Assembly (NCBI GenBank): GCA_030159075.1
Contig: BROG01000004.1
Coordinates: 3,890,001-3,954,000, forward strand
DNA from: Atrina japonica
Taxonomy: Eukaryota > Mollusca > Bivalvia > Pterioida > Pinnidae
Length of the DNA: 64,000 bases
Reading direction: 5' to 3'
How positions within the stretch are numbered: position 1 is the first letter of the stretch; each line of letters starts with the position of its first letter. Shown in pieces: positions 22,282 to 33,703 of this stretch. A program made the translations under genes and the position numbers. The notes beneath the pieces are model-generated. The model was not told the origin of the DNA, ran no database searches, and saw only the letters and a program-made list of their open reading frames with translations.

Positions 22282-23183
22282 GATTTATCCAAAACATTTC
22301 CAAAAAATAGTCATTTTGCATTTTTTGGAAATCTCACTAACTGTACACCAAGCCCCCTTAATAATGAGGATGGGAAACCCAACATGAAGAGAAACACAGT
22401 CTATAATGTGTCACACCCCTACCTCTCAATCCCATTCATTGATATTAACAAATAAATGCATTATATGAAGAAGTTGTCTGCTTTTCTTTCATGATTTTCA
22501 TTCAGAATTGTTTGTAACACATATACTTCATTATTTTGAATGATTTCATACCATTATTTACCAATATTGACCATGATATCAAATAAGGGTAGAAGGTACC
22601 CCTTAATAATGGAAAAAGTGACAAAATATACCATTTTCTTCACAAAAACTTAAAATTTGGATCATTGCTTAATGAGCATGGAATCAATTAGGCACCAGAA
22701 GTAAAGAAGAATTTCTAAAAGCTCACTTAATAGTAAACCATGTCATTTTTTATATCATCAAATTGCTTTTATTGACAAGGAATGAAGTGCACCCTTAATA
22801 AAAGTGTAAAACTTCTGGGAGGGGATACCCTTACATACAACACATTTCAATAGACTTATTGTGTTCATTTATATAAAATATGTGATGTAATCATTTTCAG
22901 ACATGTCCATGTTTTGTTTCATCCCTTAATTACAGTCTTATGATGTAAGTAATTAAATACAGAGGGCAGATAACTGAGTCTGACTTTAAAATGACTGACA
23001 CTTAAATGGTGCAAAATGATAGTCAAATTGCTTTTAAAAGGATATGACATATGTAAAGTTCTGTTTCAGGTGAAAAATTAAGTCAAATTTTAATTATACT
23101 AAGTTTTGAAACCAGTAAAAGTCAATATCAGATGTTAATTTTTGTCTGGTATGACCCCAAGAGAGTGTTAAGTGACATTTGCT

Positions 23184-23217
<34 letters not shown>

Positions 23218-24301
23218 GAAAAAAATGTGATTCAAACAAAAAATGCATGACTGAAAATTTAGAAAACTTATGAAAACATGCAACTTGAATGAATATTAGA
23301 TGCGTTTATACAGAAAAATATATAATTGATAATGTGTAATTACCGTTACAGGTACTTGAGTATGATAATTAGATAAAAATCTCTTATTGGACAATATTTG
23401 CTGGATTTAAAAAATTGAAATATTCCTTCTACAGGTTAAAATGTTGATAGATAATGAAAAAAATGTTAAAACGCCCTATTTCTTAAGAAATTTTTTATTT
23501 ACAAATTTTTATTACCCAAATTTAACACAGTATGACCTTATCACAATATGGAAATTCTTGTGTACAGATCAGCATAAGGGGGGGGGGGGGTATTAAAATT
23601 AATTTTTATACTGTTTACAGTGTATATGGCATGATGAAATATTTTACTGATGAGACTTAAATGCTGAAATGCAGTTTAATACAATCTTCTTCAAAATTAG
23701 ATGGTTTTTACCCTTCAGATACAGAACATATATACAACTAAAGGTACAAAATACACTGCATGAGTAAAATGACATGGTCCAATATGTAGATTTTGCCCTC
23801 AAAAAAAAGAAAATCAACCAGTCTTTACCTCAAAAAGGTCTGATTTTAATTCAAATGAGTTAAAATCTACAATAGAAACATCATTTCCAAAATATCTCGC
23901 TAAAATTAGTCACTATGCATAACCATAACTATATGATTTATTTATAAAAGAACATGTGCATGTTTGTAGGAGAAGGTGGGGGTATACTTGCATTTTCCAA
24001 GAACAGATGAAATTTTGACCAATAAATGATAAAATATTAGTTCTAGGTGTAATATAAAACATACTGATAAAATTAAGAGATCTCAATATGCAACAAATGC
24101 ATAATAATGTGTGTAGAGGCAGCACACCTATTAAATTTGCACCTTGTGGACCCCCAACAGGTGCCCCATTTCATAGAGACCCTCAGATCTGTTTAAAAGT
24201 ATGAGTAAAAGTGAATGAATTGCAATATGGGTGATAAAAATGAGAAAAATGGCTTACTTTAAGGCTTCATCCAGCCTACATGTGTCAAATGTGAATTTCT
24301 T
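22282..24301. other. 2-kb spacer between the two 458-bp copies
   Basis: AT-rich and non-coding. Contains a 30-base G run (23187-23216), a 13-base G run (23578-23590) and three occurrences of cccttaataa (near 22353, 22600, 22792). The flanking copies lack TG..CA ends and there is no pol-like ORF, so this is not an LTR element interior on present evidence. Confidence 0.5.
23187..23216. repeat. G homopolymer, 30 bases
   Basis: Uninterrupted run of G. It could form quadruplexes, and its length is unlikely to be called reliably by sequencing. Confidence 0.9.
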
Positions 24302-24766
24302 TATAGGACAGACACCACCAAATATTTTCCCATAGGCCTCAATGCTAATTTACAAAACTTCAGGTCACTGTCACTCCCATGTTTATTATATCTGGTTCAA
24401 ATAAGTACCCTGTGGTGGAAGATCAATATTTTTGATAACAAAATTTGCAATCAAAAGAGTATAGGTTGCCGTTGCATTTTTACTTCAAATTTTCACTTGT
24501 TTACAACTCGTAGTATTCCGCACCAAAGGAAAATATCTATTCTCATATGACCCCTCCCTTTCAATTTTCAACCGTCAACCCTATAATTTCCAAAGTACTA
24601 CCAATATTCATGTATCTTTTTTATCACCTCTATTTCACTTATTAATGGCAAAACTAATTTTTTCATTTAATGACCAATCAGCTTGCTGGGCTCATTTTAC
24701 CCTCCGCACAACTTTGGGTGTCCAAAATGTCTGCGCCCATGTTGTAAACAAAGCCGGTGTTTTTCC
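24302..24766 (+). mobile_element. 458-bp-type element, copy 2, right end clipped
   Basis: Begins tataggacagacacc like copy 1 but breaks off after ggtgtttttcc, lacking the last few bases of the right terminus, and continues into unrelated sequence (accaggcccag). Confidence 0.75.
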
Positions 24767-26882
24767 ACCAGGCCCAGATGTTAAGACTGAAATAAATGTC
24801 TTACGTCAAATTAATTGTCATACATGTTTAATACAACCAGCAATTGATATACATGTCTTATGAAGGTTAATACTAAATTACAAGGTGAAGGCAATATTGC
24901 ACATTGTCATGCTTTATTAGCCATGATGCACCTTTGTGACTTGCTTACTCAGAATGTGGATATCACTTACTATCATAAATGTCCGCTTGATAAGATAAAT
25001 TTCATCCATCTGTCAAAGTAATCTATTTGCATTATGGATCAGAATCCCTTATCAGACACTTCAGTTGCTGTTTCTTTTGATTTAGTATCTGTACTTAATT
25101 CCTAACATTTCTGGAGTTCTCTAGATCTGACCTTCTTTTTTCTTTTAAGCTTTCCTGAGGTCTTTTTTTCCCCTGATGGAAGCAAGACTAGAAATCCATA
25201 CTAATCTCTTTTTACATTTAGAATATATCTAGATCAATGGAGTAAATTTCAATATAGATATTCTATCAGAACATTTATTATCTGTGAAACCCGGCTTGAT
25301 TATTATAAACTTGTACAAATCAGGACACCTGTCAATGTGAAACTTAGTGGAAATATCTAAAATTGGTATAAATCAGCAGTTCTGTCCTGTAGCTTTTAAA
25401 GCATCTGCAACAATTACACTGCACAGACTTGTTAATAGATTTTATAAACACAGTGATATTAGGATACACTGTTTTGTGGTTCTCTGTAATTTGATTTGCT
25501 GCCAGGCATGTTTGACATTGGTATCTACTTTCATTGGATTCATTGTTGGTACCATCCTTAGTTGTGCGCCGCTGTTATCAGAGCAATGATATGGAAGACA
25601 TAAATTAGATATTTATAAAACTTTCCATACACTGTAACACTGCACTTGGGTGGTTTCTGTAACCTACCACATAAGTTTCCTGTTGTTAGAGGCAACCCGT
25701 TATTACATACTAGCCAACTGATGTAAGTCAATAATATCTTTCCATCATAAGACACTTTGACATTGATGTAACCCATTCTAATAAGTTGTATGTGTGATTT
25801 TCTTTATGTGTGGTCAACTGGACATACAATATTAGATGAAACTGATGTTTGGACATTATCTACAAGATGGTGGCAGCTGGTTAATTAGGTGGATAATTAG
25901 TGTATGGTCATTACTGTGTTATATGATGCTACACAGGATTTACAATTAGCACTCTACAAACACTTTTAGTGAGACCTCTACCAATACAATATGGTATGCT
26001 AATTATTGGTGTGTTATGAGACGTATATTGTACATGTACATGCATTGTGGAACTTGAATTAAGTGTTTCATATTTCTTGAAATGCTTTCTACTTTAAAAA
26101 ATGGAATAATTTTACAGAAACATCCTGCATTTGAAGCAAAACAGTTTATCTCCAATAATACCCCTCGGGGGGGGGGGGGGGGGGAGAATAAAAATCAACA
26201 AAAATACAACATACCGTAAAATTATTCATAGAAATATTTTCATCTAAAGGGCAAAAACAGTTAAAACTAAACGGCAACAAATTTTTGATAACAAACTTTT
26301 CCACACAAGTGATTGCTACTTTATAAAGACAAATTGATTGCATGATCTGGATAAATAAAAATGGCGTTGTGCTTTTCAAAATGTTTCTATCTCTGATTGA
26401 AAAAATATATATACAATGTACATTTTACAGAATACATGTACAATACAAAGAACTCATACACTGTTTTGTTGGCCAGGAAGATCAATTACGGGGATATACA
26501 TCAATCTAGTCAGTCTAATGATATCCACACAAAAATTAAATCTAATTTGTCTTTTGTTTGTATACAGAGTAATTCTGTATTTTGTGGGGTTTTTTAATCA
26601 CCGTCTGGAGATGATTTACCTGTGGTTTTAGATACTTATTGCATGCATTTTATCGTAATATGAAATACAATATGAAAGTGATAAAACAAAGATTTATGAA
26701 GTAATATCTCAGTTTAATTGCACCAACTAGATATTTGTACAGTAATTATTCTAGTAATAAAAGCATCTAAAAGTTATAAAACCTACAAGAGCTTATTCCA
26801 ATATTGTTAAATATAGATCTTTACACAAGAAGTTTTATAGAAGAACTGAGACATTTTTTTCTATGTAATTAGTTTTTTATAC
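24767..26882. other. 2.1-kb non-coding stretch
   Basis: AT-rich. An 18-base G run lies at 26167-26184. ORFs at 25347-25589, 25558-25776, 26146-26379 and 26397-26597 show no domain, splice pattern or codon bias that I can defend. Confidence 0.45.
26167..26184. repeat. G homopolymer, 18 bases
   Basis: Run of G following ataatacccctc. Confidence 0.9.
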
Positions 26883-27065
26883 TGCATAAAATTCTCAGAT
26901 ACAGAAGTATAAATCGTCAGAATGTCCAGGATACATACACTTGAATATAAGACACACACGAACCTCTAGAAATCAAGAGGTGGGATCTAGTGCCATGGAG
27001 GAGTAAGCATCCCCGTCAAGCGGTAATACCTGCCATGAGTCCACAGTCAAATTCAATTGAACAAA
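26883..27065. repeat. Second copy of the dispersed repeat at 19895
   Basis: ttctcagatacagaagtata, then gaatgtccaggata, ggtgggatct, gccatggaggagtaagc and catgagtccacagtc, with roughly 75-80% identity by eye to the other copy. Confidence 0.65.
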
Positions 27066-27765
27066 TGAACAAAACCTGGTCACAGTTGGAACAGATGACT
27101 CAACACAGCTGTCGATAATCTGATGTGAGTCTGAAGATATGTTCACTGCTTTTGGTGGTTAACCATTAACAACAAATGGTTCTTGGTTTGAATCCAAGCT
27201 TTGGCAGACCGTACATATAAAACAGGCAATGGCATTTCCTTCACAATCATCTGACATTTTAATTGAAAGGTGATTCTATATCAATAATTCCAACCCTACA
27301 TGTCATAATAGACTAGTCTTAAACAGTACAAAAGGGCATACCACTTACATACACAGGAATGAAAGGGTTAATGATTATTATATATCATGTATATATGTCA
27401 CAAGTCTCAAACTTGGGAGAACACAATATTCTGTAGGGAATTCATTGACAATAAATGATTACATCTTTTAGGAGCCACAAGTGAAATAAATAACCAATAG
27501 AATGTGATTGTTTTTCTCATTTTGTAAAGCCGTATACATATATAGCAGTTATGTTATAATGCTCGACAGTTTTTATCATTTATGTATATTCAATATGGCG
27601 ACATCAGTCTGCCGTGTATCGTAAATTATTACACTTAATACCAAACTCAATTTTTTTCTTTCCCTAAACTTTTCACACTGATCAACTGATATTTTTCTGA
27701 AGATGAAATATGTTCAGAACAAATAACTTCTCTATGTGTATACATTGATAAATGATAATTTTGTG

Positions 27766-27774
27766 TATAAAAGG
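27766..27774 (+). promoter_or_regulatory. Strong TATA-box match, no gene attached
   Basis: tataaaagg is a near-ideal TATA box. atcagctt at 27786-27793 is Inr-like but only about 23 bp downstream of the first T. A second tcatcagg lies near 27815. No downstream coding exon was recognised, so it may be chance. Confidence 0.2.
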
Positions 27775-27928
27775 CCATTTACAGCATCAGCTTGATAGTT
27801 ATCTATAGAGGAGTTCATCAGGTCGGTACCGAGGACATCAGTAACTTGTGTTCTTCTTTGTTATTTTGAATTAGATATGGTTCATGGATAAAGAAGCCAT
27901 TTTATATATCGACACTGTGAAAATGAAA

Positions 27929-28087
27929 GGTTGTAACTGTCACTTATGACCTTTTATGTTTTTCTTGTTTTTGGATAAAGTTTTCAATTCTGCTTCCTCT
28001 GAAAAAATCAAGCCAAAGCTCTCAATAGTTTTCGAAAAAATTAGGAAAAAGTGACTTATGAAAGGTCATAAGTGACAGATATGACCT
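27929..28087. mobile_element. Foldback element, about 159 bp
   Basis: Core arms ctgtcacttatgacctttt (27937-27955) and aaaggtcataagtgacag (28061-28078) pair over 18 bp without mismatch. Imperfect pairing extends outward through ggttgtaa and atatgacc. No ORF. Confidence 0.7.
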
Positions 28088-28436
28088 AAAATAACTAGAT
28101 AAAGTCAGTCACAAACTTCGTAACTGGCAGATACAACCCAATTTACTGTACAATTAATTTGGGTATCATGGGTTGAAAAGTCATATCTACATCTAATTAA
28201 GCTTTTACATGAAATATTTTGAATCTATGATTGCTATTTATTATCTGTTTTGACTTTTGTATTGAATACAATTACATTTGCAAGGTACTGTTATATTATC
28301 TGTGTCGGTCTAATTGAAAATTAGTTTTTTCCTTCTACTGAAAAGTTTGAAAACTGCATTTACGATCTTTTAATTCCACAGCATTGATATACCCAGAAGA
28401 ATATAAGGGGAGACATTGTTTTACCCTTGTCTATTT

Positions 28437-28526
28437 AACTCGTTCATCCCTGAAGACACATTTGGACTGACCTTAATCATTGATTTCTTGAAGAGTTCAT
28501 TGTTTCTGAAGGGTTAATAAGTTAAT
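28437..28526. mobile_element. MITE-8 copy
   Basis: taactcgttcatccctgaag, then acacatttggactgacc, closing with ctgaagggttaataagtta. The ends are an imperfect inverted repeat. Confidence 0.65.
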
Positions 28527-28549
28527 CTTTCTTCTTGTCACACCAGATC

Positions 28550-28800
28550 GCTTAAGTTGATCTAGTTGTAGAGTGTTGGACTTGCATACAGAGGGTACAA
28601 GGTTCAATTCTTACAATTGAGTCATACCAAAGACATAAAAAAAAATAGTAGGGACCATTCTTTTGCCATGCCCTCGGCATACAAAGTGAAAGTCACTTAC
28701 ATGAGGATGAGACATAAAACTGAGGTCCCTTGTCACTGTAGGTGTGGCCATAAACACCATATAAGTAAACAATTCTTGGCAAATGTAAAGTATTAAAACA
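28550..28800 (+). mobile_element. Possible third tRNA-headed SINE
   Basis: A head with A-box-like gatctagttgtagagtgttg and B-box-like caaggttcaattcttac, followed by atgccctcggcat, gatgagacataaaactgagg then tcccttgtcactgtaggtg. It does not carry the SINE-1 core. The minus ORF at 28611-28898 is a translation of it. Confidence 0.5.
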
Positions 28801-28856
28801 AACAAAATATTTTCACCCCACAGCATCAAGGTACTGGTACATGTTTTGTCTATTAA

Positions 28857-28951
28857 GCCATTAACCCTTGACAATACATTTGGCCTAGCCTCTGTCATTG
28901 ATTTTACATGTAGGTACAGACCATTAATTGTTTAGGGATAATTATGTTAAA
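28857..28951. mobile_element. MITE-8 copy, decayed
   Basis: ccattaacccttgacaatac, then atttggcctagcc and gtcattgatttta, ending tttagggataattatgttaa. It sits 330 bp from the copy at 28437 in the same orientation. Confidence 0.5.
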
Positions 28952-29763
28952 CTTCTAATGTTTACTAGGTAGAACATTTAAAAGTACAAAATTTTATATG
29001 TTATGCATATTGTCAGGTCTTTAATTTTCATAATTATTGTACAATGGACCAAGCATGTTTGGTACACTAATTTAGTGCTTTCGCATTACAAATTAGAATC
29101 TTTATATTCTAAAACTTTATTGGACTTGTAGTAGCAAGATAGAATAAATCAACAGCACGGAACCATACACGGAAGAAAATTAATCATCTGGGAGAAAAGA
29201 TAAGAAAAACAGCAAGATTTTCCTGAAAAGCTAAAATCACAAGAGAAATTAAAATCGTTTACAGACTTTCAGAAAGCGTACATTGATAATTATGAATTGT
29301 TTGTATCCCCATTGTATCCTGAACAATCTTGTCAGTTTCGACTGATGCAAAATGTCTGAAATTTATCAAAAGATTTCAAATGGTTTAACTCTTCATATAA
29401 CAAGCCATAACAATTGTTTTTATCGTCAATATTATGATAAAGTTGACAATTTTTCAGTTAAGCAGTTGTGGCCATTTTTTTTTAGCTTTTCAGTTGTATT
29501 TGCATATTTTAGACAAGATTTGTCATTGTTTGGTTAATTTTGTTATTGGTATGAGATACATTTATCATAAAATATAGAAACTATACTGGTTGGCAACCAG
29601 TTCTCGCCAACAGTAAAATGTGTTACCAGTATAAATGTTACAAAAATATAGAAACTATACTGGTTGGCCACTAGTTTTTCTCAAGTACCAATTCTTCTCT
29701 GGGTAATGATTTTACAATAGATTTGCGATGTTTCAGCATGCATTCAAAGAAAAAAAGATTGTT
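28952..29763. other. Non-coding stretch with a short duplication
   Basis: atagaaactatactggttgg occurs near 29574 and again near 29647, about 73 bp apart. The rest is AT-rich without a gene; the 61-codon ORF at 29352 has no features. Confidence 0.5.
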
Positions 29764-30039
29764 ATTGTCTGATTCACATAAGATGGCGGGGCGGAGTAAC
29801 CTTTTGATTATCATACAGATGATTCTATTCACTTTTCGGTTATGACAAGCTGCACAGAAAAAAATGTTTTATTCCTCACTGGATACCATGTTATGTTTGG
29901 TGAAAAGAAGTAACAATAACTCTAATAAGTGTAATTTTAATCTTATGCATTATTTACATGTACCTAAAATTTAAACTTGTTCAGGTCTAGAAAGGGTTCA
30001 CAAGACTCCACCCTGCCAGGTTATATGGATTTTACTATA
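29764..30039 (+). mobile_element. MITE-7 copy
   Basis: tattgtctgattcacataag, then atggcggggcggagtaacct at the left; right end gactccaccctgccaggtta followed by tatggattttactata. The GC-rich inverted ends are clear here. Confidence 0.85.
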
Positions 30040-30146
30040 CTCAACATGCCCGAGCAAAATATTGGTCAGATGCAAACCACAAGACCACAATAGAACCAAA
30101 TTACACGCATCTCTCAATTTCTATATATTACATGTTTTAGCAAGAA

Positions 30147-30535
30147 CAGGGCCCGAAGTCACCAAATTTACTCAGTACTCAACCTCAACCATCTTTTTCA
30201 TGATTTTAAGGTAACAACACGCAAAAATTAATTCTGTAACTGGACATATTTGTATATCGACAGCATACAATTTTAAATAATCATCAAAATTATTGTTAAT
30301 TTGAAGAAAACTTCAGAAATATTAAAAAATAGTTTGAGTACCGTACTCAACGTATTTATTCATTTTTTACATGAAAATCATAAGTGTGACGCCAAAATTT
30401 ATATGTGAATGATGAAAAATAATAATATGTTTCTTAATTACTCAAACCCAAAAATTTACAAGCGATTATACAGTCAAAATAACGAAATAAAAGTTGAGCT
30501 TCAGTACTGAGTAAATTTGGTGATTTCGGGCCCTG
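30147..30535. mobile_element. hAT-like MITE, 389 bp
   Basis: The left end cagggcccgaagtcaccaaa then tttactcagtact is an inverted repeat, with few mismatches over about 40 bp, of the right end finishing gatttcgggccctg. cagggcccg termini are typical of hAT elements. The flanking 8-mers agcaagaa and gtcaacaa match at 5 of 8, compatible with a decayed 8-bp target duplication. No transposase ORF. Confidence 0.8.
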
Positions 30536-31017
30536 GTCAACAACCAGTAACCACAATACTAATGGTGTAATACACATTGGATATCATATGATAAAATTAT
30601 AGTTACAGTTAATTACATGTACTTGTGTTGATATCTGTAATACAAACCTATACAATATCACAATTTAATAAAAATAATGCCACTTATAAATATTTGATAG
30701 CTATATAATTAGGAGATGCTGTTTCAAGTTGTATTTTGTTCACAGATTCTTACTCTTTATAATCACAGTTGGGTCAATATTAATTTCATCATGGTGATGA
30801 AGAATACAAACCACTTGTTGCATCCACATTCATATTCACTCTGGTTTCAATGTGATTTGTAAAGATATTACACAATGGATGAGTGAAACTGATGAGAAAT
30901 TGAATGACTTTGTGACTGCAGCCTTTGGTGTTCTGGAGTATATATGCTACAGTGTTATTTGCAGGATGTTTGTGGTTTTCATTTTAGAATGTGTTCAGAA
31001 GTAGATTGAGATGTCCT

Positions 31018-31209
31018 ATACATTGGTGCCTTACTTAAATACCACCTCACTGGGACAAGTACCTCACATTTAAAGCCATGAAAATTCAGTCTCTGGAAAA
31101 TTTCTATTAGATATTAAATATTTTAGACTCTCACGTAAGATACAAACTCACTCACCAGACCACTTAGAGTCAGTCACTTTATTGGTCTAAATAGTGAGGT
31201 TCTACTGTA
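31018..31209. mobile_element. MITE-5 copy
   Basis: tacattggtgccttacttaa then ataccacctcac at the left; agaccacttagagtcagtca, tggtctaa and gtgaggttctactgta at the right. It shares the agaccactt-gagtcagtca stretch with 35523-35692. Confidence 0.65.
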
Positions 31210-31349
31210 CCTCTAACACTCACTGTCTAAAGATTAGAAACAACTCAGATAAGAAACAACTCAGGTTAAAGTTCTATGCCCTTCCCTTTAGGCCACCTAG
31301 GTAAAAGCAGACAGAAAAACTACATCTTTATAATGATCAGGGCTATCAC

Positions 31350-31510
<161 letters not shown>

Positions 31511-31798
31511 TTCAACCTACGCAATCTCACATCATCACTATCTGTCTGTCTCTAATTTTTATTGGCTGTTGTAAATCCGATTATTACAGTACAAAATCTA
31601 TCAGAATTTCCCAGTGGAAATCCAGTTAACAAGTCAATATTCCTTGACTGCTTTTTTCAGGTGATTTCCTGTCTGATACTTAATTACTCTTCATTTACTA
31701 TTGTAATTATGATATGCTGTGAATGATGCAGAATATATTTCACATACAAATGTATGTTTGGTGAGGGTACCAACTGATTTGATGCTAAACTAATTATG

Positions 31799-32822
31799 TC
31801 AGAAAGTATACCAGTTTAGTTAATGGTGTGGGGAATTGTACCAGTTTACATAGTGATGTGGGAAAGTATACCATTTTTTTTTAGTAAAATGAGGGAAAAT
31901 GTTCCAGTTTTTTAAGTGATATAGGGAAACTGTACCAGTTTACTAAGTGATATGGGGAAAGTGTACCTGTTTACTAAGTGATATGGGGAAAGTGTACCAG
32001 TTTACTTGGTGATTTGGGAAAGTGTACCAGTTTACTAAGTGATATGGGGAAAGTGTACCAGTTTACTTATTGATGTGGGAAAGTGTACCAGTTTACTTAG
32101 TGATGTGGGAAAGTGTACCAGTTTACTTAGTGATGTGGGAAAGTGTACCAGTTTACTTAGTGATGTGGGAAAGTGTACCAGTTTACTAAGTGATATGGGG
32201 AAAGTGTACCAGTTTACTAAGTGATATGGGGAAAGTGTACCAGTTTACTTAGTGATTTGGGAAAGTGTACCAGTTTACTTAGTGATGTGGGAAAGTGTAC
32301 CAGTTTACTAAGTGATATGGGGAAAGTGTACCAGTTTACTTAGTGATGTGGGAAAGTGTACCAGTTTACTAAGTGATATGGGGAAAGTGTAGCAGTTTAC
32401 TTAGTGATGTGGGAAAGTGTACCAGTTTGCTACATGTAAGTGGTATAAGGAAAGTGTACCAGTTTACTTAGTGATGTGGGAAAGTGTACCAGTTTGCTAC
32501 ATGTAAGTGATATAAGGAAAGTGTACCAGTTTACTAAGTGATACTGGGAAATTGTACTAGTTTACTTGGTGGTATGGTAATGTGTACGAGTTTGCTAAGT
32601 GATATGGGGAAATGTGAACCAGTTTGTTACATGTAAGTAATATAAGGAAAGTGTACCAGTTTACTAGGTGATATGGGGAAAGTTTATTAGTTTACTTAGT
32701 GATGTTGGAAAGTGTAACAGTTCACTTAGTGATGTGGGAAAATGTACCAGATCACTTAGTGATGTAGGTACAATTTCTATTGACTTTTGAAGTATGGGAA
32801 AGTGTACCAGTTTACTAAGAGA
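31799..32822. repeat. 30/31-bp minisatellite, roughly 30 units of three types
   Basis: Type a: gtgtaccagtttacttagtg then atgtgggaaa (30 bp). Type b: the same with ttactaagtgatatggggaaa (31 bp). Type c has a longer gctacatgtaagtgatataag spacer. Types alternate irregularly. Two decayed units continue at about 32958-33020 beyond a SINE-2 fragment, so the array once spanned it. Confidence 0.95.
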
Positions 32823-32945
32823 TTTGGTGACTTGTGAAGGATGGTCGTCTTCCCTTGGTATATTGTAACCAGATTATCTCATACATCTTTAGAAACTGAT
32901 TGCCACTGTATTACCGCAAGTTGTTGAGTGTAGCCAAAAAATATA
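32823..32945 (+). mobile_element. SINE-2 3' fragment lodged in the 30/31-bp array
   Basis: ggatggtcgtcttcccttgg, attgccactgtattaccg, aagttgttgagtgtagcc: the tail half of SINE-2. Minisatellite units occur on both sides. Confidence 0.65.
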
Positions 32946-33118
32946 ATGAAAGTGACAAAATGTGTACCATTGATTGTCATATGGGAAAATGTATCAATTC
33001 ACTCCGTGATTGTGGAGATTTAGTAACTTTGTTCAGAGTATGTTACAACAAAGACTTCTATACTTAAACACATGGCTACCACCCACCATCTACTTTCTGA
33101 ACCAATATGTAGTTCATT

Positions 33119-33437
33119 GTTTGTTTGTTTGTTTATTGTTGTTTAACGTCCCACTCAAGAATCTTTCACTCATATGGAGACGTCACCAATGCCGGTGAAG
33201 GGCTTCAAATTTTGGCCTATGCTCGACACCTATGGCCATTGAGCAGTGAGGGTTCTTTAACGTGCCGACACTCACTGTGACACGGGACCTCGGTTTTTAC
33301 TGTCTCAGTCCGAAGGACAGGAGCGTATCGGGGTTGGTAACCATTTCACATACTTCCCTGCCCAATCCGAGGATCGAACCCGGGTCGCATTGGTGAAAAG
33401 CGAGTGCGCTAACCACTGCGCTACCCAGACACCCTAT
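33119..33437 (-). mobile_element. SINE-1 copy, full length, best preserved
   Basis: The tail gtttgtttgtttattgttgt lies on the plus side, then the core (taacgtcccactcaagaatc, gagacgtcacc, gccggtgaagggcttcaaat, cctatgctcg, gggttctttaacgtgcc, gacacgggacctcgg). The minus-strand head is ggtgtctgggtagcgcagtg then gttagcgcac (A box) and cccgggttcgatcctcgg (B box). It has about 30 bp more between core and head than the 3.8-kb copy. Confidence 0.93.
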
Positions 33438-33654
33438 ATGTAGTTCATCAAGCCAAAATCAAATAGGTCTCATTAACATATGTTTAAATATATCATTTCT
33501 TTTTCCTTTTACAAATGTATATAGACAAATACAATGAAAGGAAAAATGGAAATTTAGATGCATGTATTAACTATAATGGGTTGGGTGCTAAATGACTAAA
33601 CTAGGGGAGGTAACTCTATATTTAATAAGAGAGAAGTAATAAAATTAGTCATCT

Positions 33655-33670
33655 GTCTGTGTCTGTCTCT

Positions 33671-33703
<33 letters not shown>
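33655..33703. repeat. CTGT/CTTT/CT microsatellite
   Basis: ctgtctgtgtctgtctcttt grading into pure CT. Confidence 0.95.

Noticed and set aside
22156..22455. 99-codon ORF and its sister at 24645, as a duplicated gene
   Set aside because: They share only the part within the repeated element and diverge at its edge; no domain is present.
21824..24766. LTR retrotransposon with 458-bp LTRs
   Set aside because: The repeats lack TG..CA ends, carry their own inverted termini, and the interior has no gag or pol ORF, primer-binding site or polypurine tract that I can see.
27150..27260. Possible SINE with B-box-like ttggtttgaatcc
   Set aside because: No A box at the right distance and no core or tail of either SINE family.
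27594..27623. ATGGCGACATCAG with good Kozak context, as a first coding exon
   Set aside because: The frame stops after nine codons and no convincing splice donor is present before the stop.
33370..33437. A functional tRNA gene on minus
   Set aside because: It is the head of the SINE-1 copy; acceptor pairing fails and the conserved SINE core follows.
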